From positions 1,612,001 to 1,676,000 of the forward strand of contig NZ_CP050265.1 of assembly GCF_011765465.1 (NCBI RefSeq): 64,000 nucleotides of DNA, read 5' to 3'. Numbering within the stretch: position 1 is the stretch's first letter; every line of letters starts with the position of its first letter. Below, piece after piece: positions 1 through 7,941 of the stretch. Position numbers and translations under genes: made by a program. The notes under the pieces were generated by a model. That model saw only the letters and a list, made by a program, of their open reading frames with translations. It did not search any database and was not told where the DNA came from. Source of the DNA: Erythrobacter sp. GTDB taxonomy: Bacteria; Pseudomonadota; Alphaproteobacteria; Sphingomonadales; Sphingomonadaceae.

Positions 1-731
1 GCGGCAAATCGGCGAACATCGTCCTCGCTTCGGCGGACCAGGAACGCGCGGTCGACGGTTCGCTGATGGGCATTTTCGCCGGAAACGGGGAGCAATGCCT
101 CGCCGGCTCGCGCATCCTCGTCGAGGAGAGCGTGGCGGACGAGTTCATCGCCCGCTTCACCGCGCGCGCCAAGGGATTGAAAGTGGGCGATCCCTTCGAT
201 CCGGCTACCGAGATCGGGCCGATGGCGTTCGCCGCGCATTTCGAGAAACTGCTCGCATTCGGCGAGACGGCACATTCGGACCCGGCCTACACCGTCCTTG
301 CGGGAGGCACGCGGGTGGAGGGCATGGACAAGGGCTATTTCTTCGCCCCCACGGTGGTCGAGGCGAGCGACAATGGCTCGGCGCTGTGCCAGACCGAATT
401 GTTCGGGCCTTTCGTCACGATCCAGCGGGTCGCCGATCTCGACGAGGCGCTGGCACTCGCCAACGACAGCGAATACGGCCTTGCCTCCTATATCTGGTCG
501 GACGACCTGCCTTCGGTCATGCGCGCGCGGCGGGTGCTGCGCGCGGGCACGGTGTGGGTCAACACGCCGATGGCGCGCGACCTGCGCTCGCCCTTCGGCG
601 GCTACAAGCAATCGGGCATCGGGCGCGACGGGCTTCCCGGCTCGATCGAACTCTTCACCGAGGAAAAGACGACGCTGATCCCGCAGGAACCGCTCGACCT
701 GCCGAAAATGGGCTGCGCCGGGGAGGATTGA
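1..731 (+). CDS. Aldehyde dehydrogenase, C-terminal part (5' end outside window)
   Basis: About 242 residues of an NAD(P)-dependent aldehyde dehydrogenase are visible, which would oxidise an aldehyde to its acid in the cytoplasm. The frame is open from the first base. The visible part begins at the GKSANIV segment that follows the catalytic Glu motif. It contains the catalytic Cys motif (NGEQCLAGSR), the EIGPM loop, the ELFGPFV motif and the terminal PFGGYKQSGIGRDG motif. The NGEQC variant resembles the 5-carboxymethyl-2-hydroxymuconate semialdehyde dehydrogenase branch, but the substrate cannot be fixed from this. The stop is 4 nt before the methyltransferase start at 736, so the two are probably co-transcribed. 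This is the first of three aldehyde dehydrogenases in the island (also 15764-17254 and 41724-43232). Confidence 0.93.
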   Translation, partial: GKSANIVLASADQERAVDGSLMGIFAGNGEQCLAGSRILVEESVADEFIARFTARAKGLKVGDPFDPATEIGPMAFAAHFEKLLAFGETAHSDPAYTVLAGGTRVEGMDKGYFFAPTVVEASDNGSALCQTELFGPFVTIQRVADLDEALALANDSEYGLASYIWSDDLPSVMRARRVLRAGTVWVNTPMARDLRSPFGGYKQSGIGRDGLPGSIELFTEEKTTLIPQEPLDLPKMGCAGED

Positions 732-735
732 GGCG

Positions 736-1878
736 ATGGGCAAGCACGACGTCATGACGCCGGATGTGGAGGAGGCGGGTTTCGGCTTTGCCCCCAATCA
801 CGACGAGGCCGCGCGGTTGGGCTTCGTCGGCGCGCTCAAGAAATTCGTCAATTTCGACGTCGAGAACCGGCTCGCTGCGCTGTTCGAGGAGGAACTCGTC
901 CCCGCCGCCGACAAGCCGCCCGAAACCCGCGCCGAGGCCGAGGCGCTGGTCGCCGGCCACCCGCTCTACCAGCTCTGGGGCACGCTCACCTTCCACAGTC
1001 AGAACCTGCTGTGGGATGCGGTGCAGGTCACGACCGACCGCACGATCGAGGCGCAGGTAGCGAAATATCGCGCGATCCGCGACAGCAACGCGGCGCAGGG
1101 CTCGATCGCCCTTTCCGACGAACTGCTGGTCAAGGCCCCCGTCGCCACCACGGAAATCCACCGCCAGCCCGGCGGCTACTGGCGCGAGAGGCGCGCGGAC
1201 GATCTCGAGGCGGCGCTCAATTATTCGGGCACGGTCGAGCTTTACCGCATCGCCAAGGGCATGGCCGCCGGGGAAAGCCCGCCCGCCGACAGCTTCGGCC
1301 GCTTCGTCGCCGCGGTCGCGCGCAAATACGCGCCCGATCTCGAGCCCAAGGCCGTGCTCGACATGGGCTGCGGCACGGGCGAGCAGACGCTCGCCTACAA
1401 GCGCGAATGGCCGGATGCCGAGGTCCACGGGATCGACGTCGCGCGGCCCTTCATCCGCTTCGCCCACGCCTATGCGGAAGATGCAGGCGTCCCGGTCCAT
1501 TTCGCCGAAATGGATGCGGGCGCGACGCATTACCCGGACGAAAGCTTCGACCTCATCGTGTCGATCATCATGTTCCACGAAACGAGCAAGGCGCAGGCGA
1601 GGGACATCATGCGGGAAAGCTGGCGGCTGCTGCGGCCCGGCGGGCTGGTGTGCCATCTCGACGTGCCCTACCAGCCGCACCGCGTCCCGCTCATCAAGCA
1701 GGTCACGAACCACTGGCAGGTGCGCCACAATGGCGAACCCTTCTGGAGCGGGTTCGCGGAACTCGATATGAAGGCCGAAGCCATCGCCGCGGGCTTCGAT
1801 CCCGACACCGCCTTTGCCACCTATGAATCGGTCGGGCCGGCCGCCTACCACTTCTTCGGCGGGCGCAAGCCGGCATGA
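736..1878 (+). CDS. SAM-dependent methyltransferase with long N-terminal domain (copy 1 of 3)
   Basis: A 380-residue class I methyltransferase. Motif I (VLDMGCGTG) is at about residues 207-215, followed by the acidic end of beta2 (GIDVA) and a post-motif FHE at 280-282 before the RLLRPGG segment. About 200 residues precede the SAM-binding fold, including a QPGGY motif near 144-148 that recurs in copy 2. The fold implies methyl transfer from SAM, but no substrate can be read. A GGAGG sequence in the preceding gene's end precedes ATG 736 well. The stop overlaps the start of a small helical-protein gene (ATGA at 1875-1878). Related copies lie at 10382-11467 and 25066-26115, each also coupled to a small gene. 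Repetition of the pair suggests a dedicated partner protein. Confidence 0.88.
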   Translation: MGKHDVMTPDVEEAGFGFAPNHDEAARLGFVGALKKFVNFDVENRLAALFEEELVPAADKPPETRAEAEALVAGHPLYQLWGTLTFHSQNLLWDAVQVTTDRTIEAQVAKYRAIRDSNAAQGSIALSDELLVKAPVATTEIHRQPGGYWRERRADDLEAALNYSGTVELYRIAKGMAAGESPPADSFGRFVAAVARKYAPDLEPKAVLDMGCGTGEQTLAYKREWPDAEVHGIDVARPFIRFAHAYAEDAGVPVHFAEMDAGATHYPDESFDLIVSIIMFHETSKAQARDIMRESWRLLRPGGLVCHLDVPYQPHRVPLIKQVTNHWQVRHNGEPFWSGFAELDMKAEAIAAGFDPDTAFATYESVGPAAYHFFGGRKPA

Positions 1879-2189
1879 GCGCCGAAGACAACGGGGCGCC
1901 TTTCCCCGAAGGCCCGCGGCCGGGCGAGCGCAACACCACCTTCACCGACGATCCGGTGAAGGAACACCTGCTGCGCGGGCTGGTGACGGTCGCGATGGAA
2001 CTGTCGGTCACGCGCGAGCGGGTCGCGACGCTGGAGGCGCTGCTGGTCGAAAGCGGCGCGCTCGAAAAGGGCGCGGCGGACGGTTACGAACCCGGCGGCG
2101 AGGACGCAGCGAAGCGCGCCGCCGAGCGCGAGAAACTGGTCCAGGCGATCCTTGCCCCGATCATGGAAAGCCTCGCCAAGGGGAGCTGA
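1875..2189 (+). CDS. Small helical partner protein A of methyltransferase (104 aa)
   Basis: Unrecognised 104-residue protein. A polar N-terminal arm (about residues 1-30) leads into an amphipathic helix from about 31 to 60, containing RV-x3-LE-x-LL (near 49-57) and ending in a Gly. A linker and a second helix follow (about 75-102). The same layout and the RVxxLExLL core occur in the proteins at 9981-10385 and 26112-26393, so the three are homologous. ATG overlaps the methyltransferase stop by 4 nt, implying translational coupling and probably stoichiometric production. I infer a coiled-coil or helical-hairpin subunit or regulator of the methyltransferase. No signal peptide or catalytic motif is visible. 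The stop codon directly abuts the stop of the convergent lyase gene. Confidence 0.8.
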   Translation: MSAEDNGAPFPEGPRPGERNTTFTDDPVKEHLLRGLVTVAMELSVTRERVATLEALLVESGALEKGAADGYEPGGEDAAKRAAEREKLVQAILAPIMESLAKGS

Positions 2190-3083
2190 TTACCCGGCGA
2201 GCCCGGCCCACTGCCGGTCGAGTTCATAGACCTCGTCGAAGCCGATCAGGCTGCACATCTCAGCGAAGGAGAAGAGTTCGACATCCTCGTGGATGCTGGT
2301 GCCCGTTTCCTTCAGCCGCCTCAAAGCGTGAATGCTTGCCGCCGCCGAGGCGAGCGCGGTGGTCGCGGGAAACAGCGCGCCCGCAAAACCCATTTCGGCA
2401 AGCGTCGCGGCGGGCAGGATGCGGGTGTTGCCCCCGTCCGCCATGTTGACGATGGCAGGCGCGGGCAGGCGCTCGGCGACGAAGCGCATTTCCTCCTCGT
2501 CCCCCAGCGCCTCGGGAAACAGCAGGTCCGCGCCTGCCTTGGCATAGGACTCGAGCCGCCGCAGCATCGAATCCAGTCCCTCGGGCGCCTTCGCGTCCGA
2601 GCGTGCGATGATGAGCGGGGGCGTCTCGCCTCTCAGCGCCTCGCGGGCGACGGTGAGGCGCGCGACCATTTCCTCTTGCGGGACCACCTTCTTGCCTTCC
2701 GAATGGCCGCAACGCTTGGGGAATTCCTGGTCCTCGAGCTGGATCGCGGCGACCCCCGCCTCCTCGTATCCGCGAACGGTGTGCCGCACGTTGAGCAGCC
2801 CGCCATAGCCCGTGTCGGCGTCGGCGATGATCGCCATGCCCTCGCTTGCGCGCACCAGCGTCGACACCCGCTCGAGCATCTGGGTGTAGGTCGCAAGGCC
2901 CACGTCCGGCAGCCCGTGGGCCGAGGCGGTGAGCCAGTAGCCGCTCGCGAAGCCGATCTCGAAGCCTGCGCGCCGCGCCAGTTTCGCCGCGATCATGTCG
3001 TGCATTCCGGGCGCGACGAAGAATTCGCCCGCTGCAAGCGCGTCGCGCAGGGCCGGTGGCGGGCTGGCGGGGGTGGTGGTCAT
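2190..3083 (-). CDS. Isocitrate lyase/PEP mutase family lyase
   Basis: A 297-residue TIM-barrel enzyme of the isocitrate lyase/phosphoenolpyruvate mutase superfamily. Visible motifs are the DADTGYG metal-binding loop (residues 88-94), the LEDQEFPKRCGH segment with the catalytic-loop Cys at 125, and a later RSDA segment. Members cleave or rearrange alpha-hydroxy diacids (methylisocitrate, 2,3-dimethylmalate, oxaloacetate). The KRCGH form and the length fit a 2-methylisocitrate or dimethylmalate lyase-like enzyme better than isocitrate lyase itself. I take ATG at 3081-3083 as the start because the family N terminus begins there; the frame is open further upstream. It is divergent from methylaspartate ammonia-lyase, with a candidate operator at 3164-3180 between them. 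A joint role in C5 diacid metabolism is inference. Confidence 0.85.
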   Translation of the reverse strand: MTTTPASPPPALRDALAAGEFFVAPGMHDMIAAKLARRAGFEIGFASGYWLTASAHGLPDVGLATYTQMLERVSTLVRASEGMAIIADADTGYGGLLNVRHTVRGYEEAGVAAIQLEDQEFPKRCGHSEGKKVVPQEEMVARLTVAREALRGETPPLIIARSDAKAPEGLDSMLRRLESYAKAGADLLFPEALGDEEEMRFVAERLPAPAIVNMADGGNTRILPAATLAEMGFAGALFPATTALASAAASIHALRRLKETGTSIHEDVELFSFAEMCSLIGFDEVYELDRQWAGLAG

Positions 3084-3163
3084 GGCTTTTTCTACTCCCA
3101 GTGCTGGCGCTGAAGGCCGATTGCGCCGGTGAGCGCGAATCGGCGAGGCCGGCCCCCCGATGC

Positions 3164-3180
3164 GCTCGCCTGTCGGATAG
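3164..3180 (-). promoter_or_regulatory. Candidate IclR-type operator in lyase/MAL divergent gap
   Basis: Read on the minus strand this is CTATCCGACAGGCGAGC, that is TCCG-N5-CGAG with a flanking TA. It lies about 80 nt upstream of the lyase start and 53 nt upstream of the ammonia-lyase start. It belongs to a set of similar sites found in every divergent gap of the island. Confidence 0.5.
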
Positions 3181-3232
3181 CCGCGCACCGGGCGCTGGTC
3201 TTTTCCGGACCTTGGGCGAAGCGAAAGGAATC

Positions 3233-4468
3233 ATGCGCATCGACAAGGTCATCTTCGCGCCCGCGCGCGGCGCGTTCTTCTATGACGATCAGGCGGCGAT
3301 CCGGGCAGGGCGCGAAATGGACGGCGTGGCCTATCTCGGCGAGCCGCTGACGCCGGGCTTCAAGCGCGTGCGCGAGCCGTCCCGCGCGCTCGGGATCGGG
3401 CTGGTGCTCGAAGACGGCGCGGTGGTCTGGGGCGACATGGTGAGCGTCCAGTATTCGGGTGCGGCGGGGCGCGATCCTGTGTTCGATCCGGAGAAGATCG
3501 AGGCGGTGTGCCGCGAGCGGCTTCTCCCCCGCCTGATCGGCATGGAAGCGGCGGCGGGGCCGGAGAACTGCGCGTTTGCCTTTGCGCATGAGGGCGAAGC
3601 GCGCCTGCCGCTCGCGATCGAATACGGCGCCAGCCAGGCGCTGCTGCGCGCCGCCGCCCATGCGAGGCGCGTGACCGTCGCCGAAGTGGTCGCCGAGGCA
3701 ATGGGCCTGCCCGCCCCGAGCGAGCCCGTGCCGATCTTCGCCCAGAGCGGGGACGACCGCAGGAACGCCGTCGACACGATGATCCTCAAAGGCGTCGATG
3801 TCCTCCCCCACGGCCTCATCAACTCGGCGGAGAAGTTCGGGCCGGACGGGGCAACTTTCATCGACTACGTCCGTTGGGTCGCCGCGCGCACCAGGGCGCT
3901 GGGCGAACCGGGTTACACGCCCGTCCTCCATTTCGACGTCTATGGCTGGATCGGCCTTGGCCATTCGACCGAGCCGCGCGCGGTCGCCGAGTTCATCGCC
4001 CGGCTCGCCGAGGACATACCCGACCACACGCTCCACATCGAATGCCCGGTCGATTACGGCTCGCGCCAGGCCACCATCGAAAACTATGCCGCAATCGTCG
4101 AGACGCTCGATACGCTGACCGACCGGGCGCGCGTGGTCGCGGACGAGCATTGCAACACGCTTGCCGACATCGAAGCCTTCATCGCCGCGCGCGCCGCGCA
4201 CGTCATCCAGGTCAAGACGCCCGATGTCGGCGACCTCATGGACACCGCCCGCGCGATCCGCGCTGCGCGCGAGGCGGGCATCGGCGCCTATTGCGGCGGG
4301 ACCAGCGCGGAGACCGACCATTCGGCGCGCGCCTGCGTCCACGTTGCGCTCGCCGCGCGGGCCAGCATGATGCTCGCGAAACCGGGGATGGGCGTGAACG
4401 AGGGGCTGACCATCGTCGGCAACGAACAGGCCCGCGCGCTCGCCGAAATCGCGGCGCGCGCCGGCTGA
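3233..4468 (+). CDS. Methylaspartate ammonia-lyase (EC 4.3.1.2)
   Basis: A 411-residue enolase-superfamily enzyme that eliminates ammonia from L-threo-3-methylaspartate to give mesaconate. The length matches the Clostridium tetanomorphum enzyme (about 413). H193 (DVLPHG) and K328 (QVKTPD) fall where that enzyme's catalytic His194 and Lys331 are expected, from memory. Acidic metal ligands fit HFDVYG, LHIECP and VVADEH, and the CGGTSAETD segment is a family hallmark. ATG 3233 follows an AAAGGA ribosome site. It is divergent from an isocitrate-lyase-family gene and followed by the IclR regulator. No glutamate mutase subunits are visible, so the classical methylaspartate route is not shown complete. 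A related beta-amino diacid could be the true substrate. Confidence 0.88.
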   Translation: MRIDKVIFAPARGAFFYDDQAAIRAGREMDGVAYLGEPLTPGFKRVREPSRALGIGLVLEDGAVVWGDMVSVQYSGAAGRDPVFDPEKIEAVCRERLLPRLIGMEAAAGPENCAFAFAHEGEARLPLAIEYGASQALLRAAAHARRVTVAEVVAEAMGLPAPSEPVPIFAQSGDDRRNAVDTMILKGVDVLPHGLINSAEKFGPDGATFIDYVRWVAARTRALGEPGYTPVLHFDVYGWIGLGHSTEPRAVAEFIARLAEDIPDHTLHIECPVDYGSRQATIENYAAIVETLDTLTDRARVVADEHCNTLADIEAFIAARAAHVIQVKTPDVGDLMDTARAIRAAREAGIGAYCGGTSAETDHSARACVHVALAARASMMLAKPGMGVNEGLTIVGNEQARALAEIAARAG

Positions 4469-4525
4469 AGCGGGAGCGCCCCTTCCCCAAGCGGCGGGAT
4501 TGCTCTACACCTTTTGGCTTGTTGG

Positions 4526-4542
4526 GATCGCAGGTCGGATGC
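4526..4542 (-). promoter_or_regulatory. Candidate autoregulatory operator upstream of iclR-family gene
   Basis: On the minus strand the sequence is GCATCCGACCTGCGATC (TCCG-N5-CGAT). It ends 39 nt before the regulator's ATG at 4582, a position suited to autoregulation. The match to the palindromic form is weaker than at 31163 or 43314. Confidence 0.4.
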
Positions 4543-4581
4543 GACCGGCCTCAAGGCCGCGCGCAGGGGAACAGGCGATAG

Positions 4582-5400
4582 ATGGAAAGAGGCGTACCGA
4601 TCAGGGCAATCAGCCGCGGGCTCGCGGTGCTGGCCGCGATCAACCGCGACGGGCCGATCTCGATGATGGGCATCGCCCGCGCGGCGGAGGTTCCCTACCC
4701 CACCGCCTGCCGCATCGTGCAGACGCTCCAGCACGAAGGGCTCATCGAAAAGGAACCGGCAAGAAAGCGCTACCGCGTGACATCGCTGGTCAAGACGCTT
4801 TCGACCGGCTTCCAGAACGAAGACCAGCTCGTCGCTGCAGGCCGCGACCATATCGAGGCGCTGTGCAAGGATGTCGGCTGGCCGATCTCACTCGTCACCC
4901 GCGTCGGCACGCGCATGATGGTGCGCGATTCCACCCACAAGATGACCTCGCTCACCTTCTCGCACTATTACCCCGGCTACACCCTCCCGATCGCCGAATG
5001 CGCCACCGGCAAGGTCTATCTCGCCTTCTGCGACGAGGAGGAGCGCAGCGCCATCGTCGAAGGCTGGAAGGCGATCGAGACCGAAGCCTCGAACATGGGC
5101 CTGCTGCTGCTGAGCGACGACTATATGCTCCAGAAGATCCGCCGCGAAGGCTATGCGCTGCAGGTGCGCAACGTCTACAACGCCGATCCGGGCAAGACCT
5201 CGAGCATCGCGGTGCCGCTGTTCGATGGCGAGGACCGGCTGATCGGGGCGCTGGGCCTCATCTATTTCGTCAGCGCGATGAGCGCGAACGAGGCGGCGGA
5301 GAAATACCTCGCGCCTCTTCAGGCGACCGCGCGCGCGATCCGGGGCAGCCTGCAAGAGCTTTCCGGCGGCGCGCCGGGCGCAGCCGAAGCCGCGGAATAG
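4582..5400 (+). CDS. IclR-family transcriptional regulator
   Basis: A 272-residue regulator. The N-terminal winged helix-turn-helix (about residues 8-70, with PYPTACRIVQTLQHEGLIEK as recognition region and wing entry) is followed by the IclR effector-binding domain (about 85-262, with LPIAECATGKVYLAF and KTSSIAVPLFD typical of the family). IclR proteins bind DNA as dimers or tetramers and respond to catabolic intermediates. It is the only DNA-binding regulator recognised in the 44-kb catabolic block. The similar TCCG-N5-CGGA sites in all eight divergent gaps, plus one just upstream of this gene, make it the best candidate for their regulator. It follows the ammonia-lyase in the same direction with 113 nt between. 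Its stop is 6 nt from the stop of the convergent flavoprotein gene. Confidence 0.93.
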   Translation: MERGVPIRAISRGLAVLAAINRDGPISMMGIARAAEVPYPTACRIVQTLQHEGLIEKEPARKRYRVTSLVKTLSTGFQNEDQLVAAGRDHIEALCKDVGWPISLVTRVGTRMMVRDSTHKMTSLTFSHYYPGYTLPIAECATGKVYLAFCDEEERSAIVEGWKAIETEASNMGLLLLSDDYMLQKIRREGYALQVRNVYNADPGKTSSIAVPLFDGEDRLIGALGLIYFVSAMSANEAAEKYLAPLQATARAIRGSLQELSGGAPGAAEAAE

Positions 5401-5406
5401 GCGCGC

Positions 5407-6822
5407 TCAGGCCGGTTCGCGCACCAGCGAGGCGGCGGCGTGCTCGCCCGCGAGCCGTCCCAGCGTCGTCGCGGTCAGCAGGCCATTGCCCGCGAGGTAT
5501 CCATCCGCCCCCGGCCCCGAAATCCCGCGCGCCGCGCCGCCGCCCGCGTAGAGATTGGGGAAAGGTTGGCCCGAGGCGCGCATTACCCGCGCATGGCCGT
5601 CGACCTCGAGCCCGCCCTGCGTATGGAACAGCGCGCCCGTCACCCGTACCGCGTAGAACGGCGCTTCGAGCGGGGCCTTGCCCGCGAAGCTCCGACCGAA
5701 ACGATCGCGCTCTTCGCTTTCGATCAGGCGGTGCGTTTCGGCCACGCTTGCCTCCAGCCCGGCCGCGTCGATCCCTGCCTTTTCGGCAAGCTCGGCAAGG
5801 CTGTCCGCGCGCATCAGGCACCCGGCCGCGCGCGCCTGCTGGTAGTCGTCGAACTGGCACATGATCTCGTGCCGGCGTTCATCGTAGATGCTCCAGGCGA
5901 CATGGCCTTCCTGCCGCAGCACCTCGACCGCCTGCTCGGAATAGCCCGAAGCCTCGTTGGCGAAGCGCTCTCCGGCGCGGTTCACCTGTATCCCGCCCTC
6001 GGCGATCAGCGGCCACAGGATCGGGATGCCGTATCCCGCGGCGAGCCCTGCGTGCCCCTGGTAGGCGGAAAGGTCGGCCATTGCCGCGCCCATCTCGCGG
6101 CCCCAGGCAATCGCATCGCCCTTGTTGCCCGGATGGCCGTGAAAGGTCGCGTGTTCGAGTTCGGGGATGAGCTCGGAAACCATCGCCTGATTGCCCGCGA
6201 AGCCGCAGCAGGCGAGGATCACGGCATCGCACCCGATCACGTCGCGCGCGCCGTCGGGCCGTGTGGCGGCAATGGCGATCACCCGGTCCTCGGCGTTGAC
6301 ATAGAGCGTATCGACGAGGCTGTCGGTCAGGATGTCGACGCCCGCATCCTCGCAGGCGCTCGCCAGCGCGCCCATCAGTTCGGAGCCGGAGCGCGACGGC
6401 ATCCCGTGCATTCTCAGAGCGGAATGGCCGGGATAGGTGAAGCCTTCGACGAGGCTGAGACCGATGCCGTGGCTTTCGACCAGCCAGTCGACCGTGCGCG
6501 CGGATTCGCGGGTGAGGCGCTCGACCAGTGCGGTGTCCACCGCGCCTTTCGTCTTGGCGACGATGTCGGCGGCGAATTGCTCGGGGGAGTCTTCAACGCC
6601 CTTGGCGCGCTGGATGCGGCTCCCGGCGGCGGGGATGAGGCCGGTCGACATCGCGGTGGTGCCCATCGGCTGGCCGTCGCGCTCGACCACCAGCACATCG
6701 GCCCCCGCATCGCGCACGGCGAGCGCCGCGGTGAGGCCCGTGCCGCCGCCGCCGATCACGATGACGGGAATGTGGGCGATGGTCTCCACGCTGTCGGTGC
6801 GGATCACGCGGGTTTCGGTCAT
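5407..6822 (-). CDS. FAD-dependent oxidoreductase, fumarate reductase/KSTD-like flavoprotein
   Basis: A 471-residue flavoprotein. A dinucleotide-binding GGGGTG motif lies near residues 22-29 (VIVIGGGGTGLTAALAVRDAG). A MGTTAMSTGLIPAAGSR substrate/FAD loop and a C-terminal NLYAGGGAARGISG ... GYLAGNGLL flavin motif follow. This is the architecture of fumarate-reductase flavoproteins and 3-ketosteroid delta-1-dehydrogenases, which reduce or introduce C=C bonds next to carbonyls. No signal peptide is visible, so it is cytoplasmic. The ATG (6820-6822) overlaps the stop of the upstream alcohol dehydrogenase (ATGA), and both follow the acyl-CoA ligase. The three minus-strand genes form an operon read from about 9834. 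The substrate is unknown. Confidence 0.88.
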   Translation of the reverse strand: MTETRVIRTDSVETIAHIPVIVIGGGGTGLTAALAVRDAGADVLVVERDGQPMGTTAMSTGLIPAAGSRIQRAKGVEDSPEQFAADIVAKTKGAVDTALVERLTRESARTVDWLVESHGIGLSLVEGFTYPGHSALRMHGMPSRSGSELMGALASACEDAGVDILTDSLVDTLYVNAEDRVIAIAATRPDGARDVIGCDAVILACCGFAGNQAMVSELIPELEHATFHGHPGNKGDAIAWGREMGAAMADLSAYQGHAGLAAGYGIPILWPLIAEGGIQVNRAGERFANEASGYSEQAVEVLRQEGHVAWSIYDERRHEIMCQFDDYQQARAAGCLMRADSLAELAEKAGIDAAGLEASVAETHRLIESEERDRFGRSFAGKAPLEAPFYAVRVTGALFHTQGGLEVDGHARVMRASGQPFPNLYAGGGAARGISGPGADGYLAGNGLLTATTLGRLAGEHAAASLVREPA

Positions 6823-7925
6823 ACGTGTTCCTCCTCGAAGGTCAGGACAGGCTTGATCACCGCGCCGCTCGCCGCATCGGCAAAGGCGCGGGCGATCTCG
6901 GCGAAGGGATAGGTGGCGATCAGGCGATCGACCGGCAGGTCGCCTCCGCCGTGATAGGCGAACAGGCGCGGCAGGAAGGTTTCGGGGACAGCGTCGCCCT
7001 CGATCACGCCGACGATCCGCTTGGTCAGGAAGTCGACCCCGCCCGGATGGGACACGGGCTCCTCGAAGGCACCGGGCAGGGTCAGCACGCCAAGCGTCCC
7101 GCCCGAATGGAGCGCACCGAGCGCGGCCTCGAAGGTCGCCTGCTTGCCCGCCGTATCGAGCGCGGCGGTGGCGCCGCCACCGGTGAGCTCGACCACCTGC
7201 GCGCTCCAGCCCGCATCGGACCCGTCGAAAGCGTGGCTCGCCCCCAGCGACAGCGCTAGCTCGCGCCGCGCGGCGAGCGGCTCGACCACGATCACCGGAT
7301 CGCAGCCCATGATCCGCCCGGCCATGATCGCAGCACACCCGACCGCGCCCACGCCAATCACCAGCAACGGACGGCCGGGCAGCGCGCCCAGCTGGTTGAA
7401 CACCGCCCCCGCCCCGGTCTGGATCCCGCAGCCGAAAGGCGCTGCGATGGGCGCGTCGAGCCAGTCGGGGAGCTTCACGCAATTGCGCTCGGTCGCAAGC
7501 GCATGGGTGGCAAAGCAGCTCTGCTGGAAGAAAGCGCCCTGCACAGGCGTGCCGTCGGGCCGGGTGAGCGACGGTTGCGCCCGCGCGCCTTCGAGATTGA
7601 GCGCGATCCCGTCGAAGCAATAGGCCGGCCGCCCCCCGGTGCAATTGGGGCAGGCCCCGCAATATCCGAAACTTGCCGCGACCCGGTCGCCTTTCTTCAG
7701 CCGCGTCACAGCCTTGCCGGTCGCAATCACCGTCCCCGCGCCCTCGTGGCCGAGCACGCGCGGCTCGGTGCTCCACGCGCCCACGCCGAGGTCGGTGTGG
7801 CAGATGCCCGCCGCCTCGACGCGCAGCACGACCTCGTCCGGGAGCGGATCGGCGAGCATCAGCTCCTCGATCACCGGGACCGCGCCGCCGCCCGGACTTA
7901 TCGCCGCCCTGATAGCGCGCGGCAT
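6819..7925 (-). CDS. Zinc-dependent alcohol dehydrogenase (MDR superfamily)
   Basis: A 368-residue medium-chain dehydrogenase. The catalytic-zinc Cys and GHE motif appear in AAGICHTD and VLGHEGAG. A four-Cys structural zinc lobe is visible in CGACPNCTGGRPAYC. The Rossmann motif GVGAVG precedes an acidic residue (VVVEP) that favours NAD. The layout resembles aryl-alcohol/benzyl-alcohol and class III dehydrogenases, so it probably oxidises an alcohol to an aldehyde. ATG 7923-7925 was chosen because the conserved domain starts there; the ribosome site is weak. It lies 16 nt downstream of the acyl-CoA ligase gene and overlaps the flavoprotein start by 4 nt, so the three are likely one operon. The aldehyde product could feed one of the island's aldehyde dehydrogenases. 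Confidence 0.9.
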   Translation of the reverse strand: MPRAIRAAISPGGGAVPVIEELMLADPLPDEVVLRVEAAGICHTDLGVGAWSTEPRVLGHEGAGTVIATGKAVTRLKKGDRVAASFGYCGACPNCTGGRPAYCFDGIALNLEGARAQPSLTRPDGTPVQGAFFQQSCFATHALATERNCVKLPDWLDAPIAAPFGCGIQTGAGAVFNQLGALPGRPLLVIGVGAVGCAAIMAGRIMGCDPVIVVEPLAARRELALSLGASHAFDGSDAGWSAQVVELTGGGATAALDTAGKQATFEAALGALHSGGTLGVLTLPGAFEEPVSHPGGVDFLTKRIVGVIEGDAVPETFLPRLFAYHGGGDLPVDRLIATYPFAEIARAFADAASGAVIKPVLTFEEEHV

Positions 7926-7941
7926 CAGGCGGCGCGTCCTG

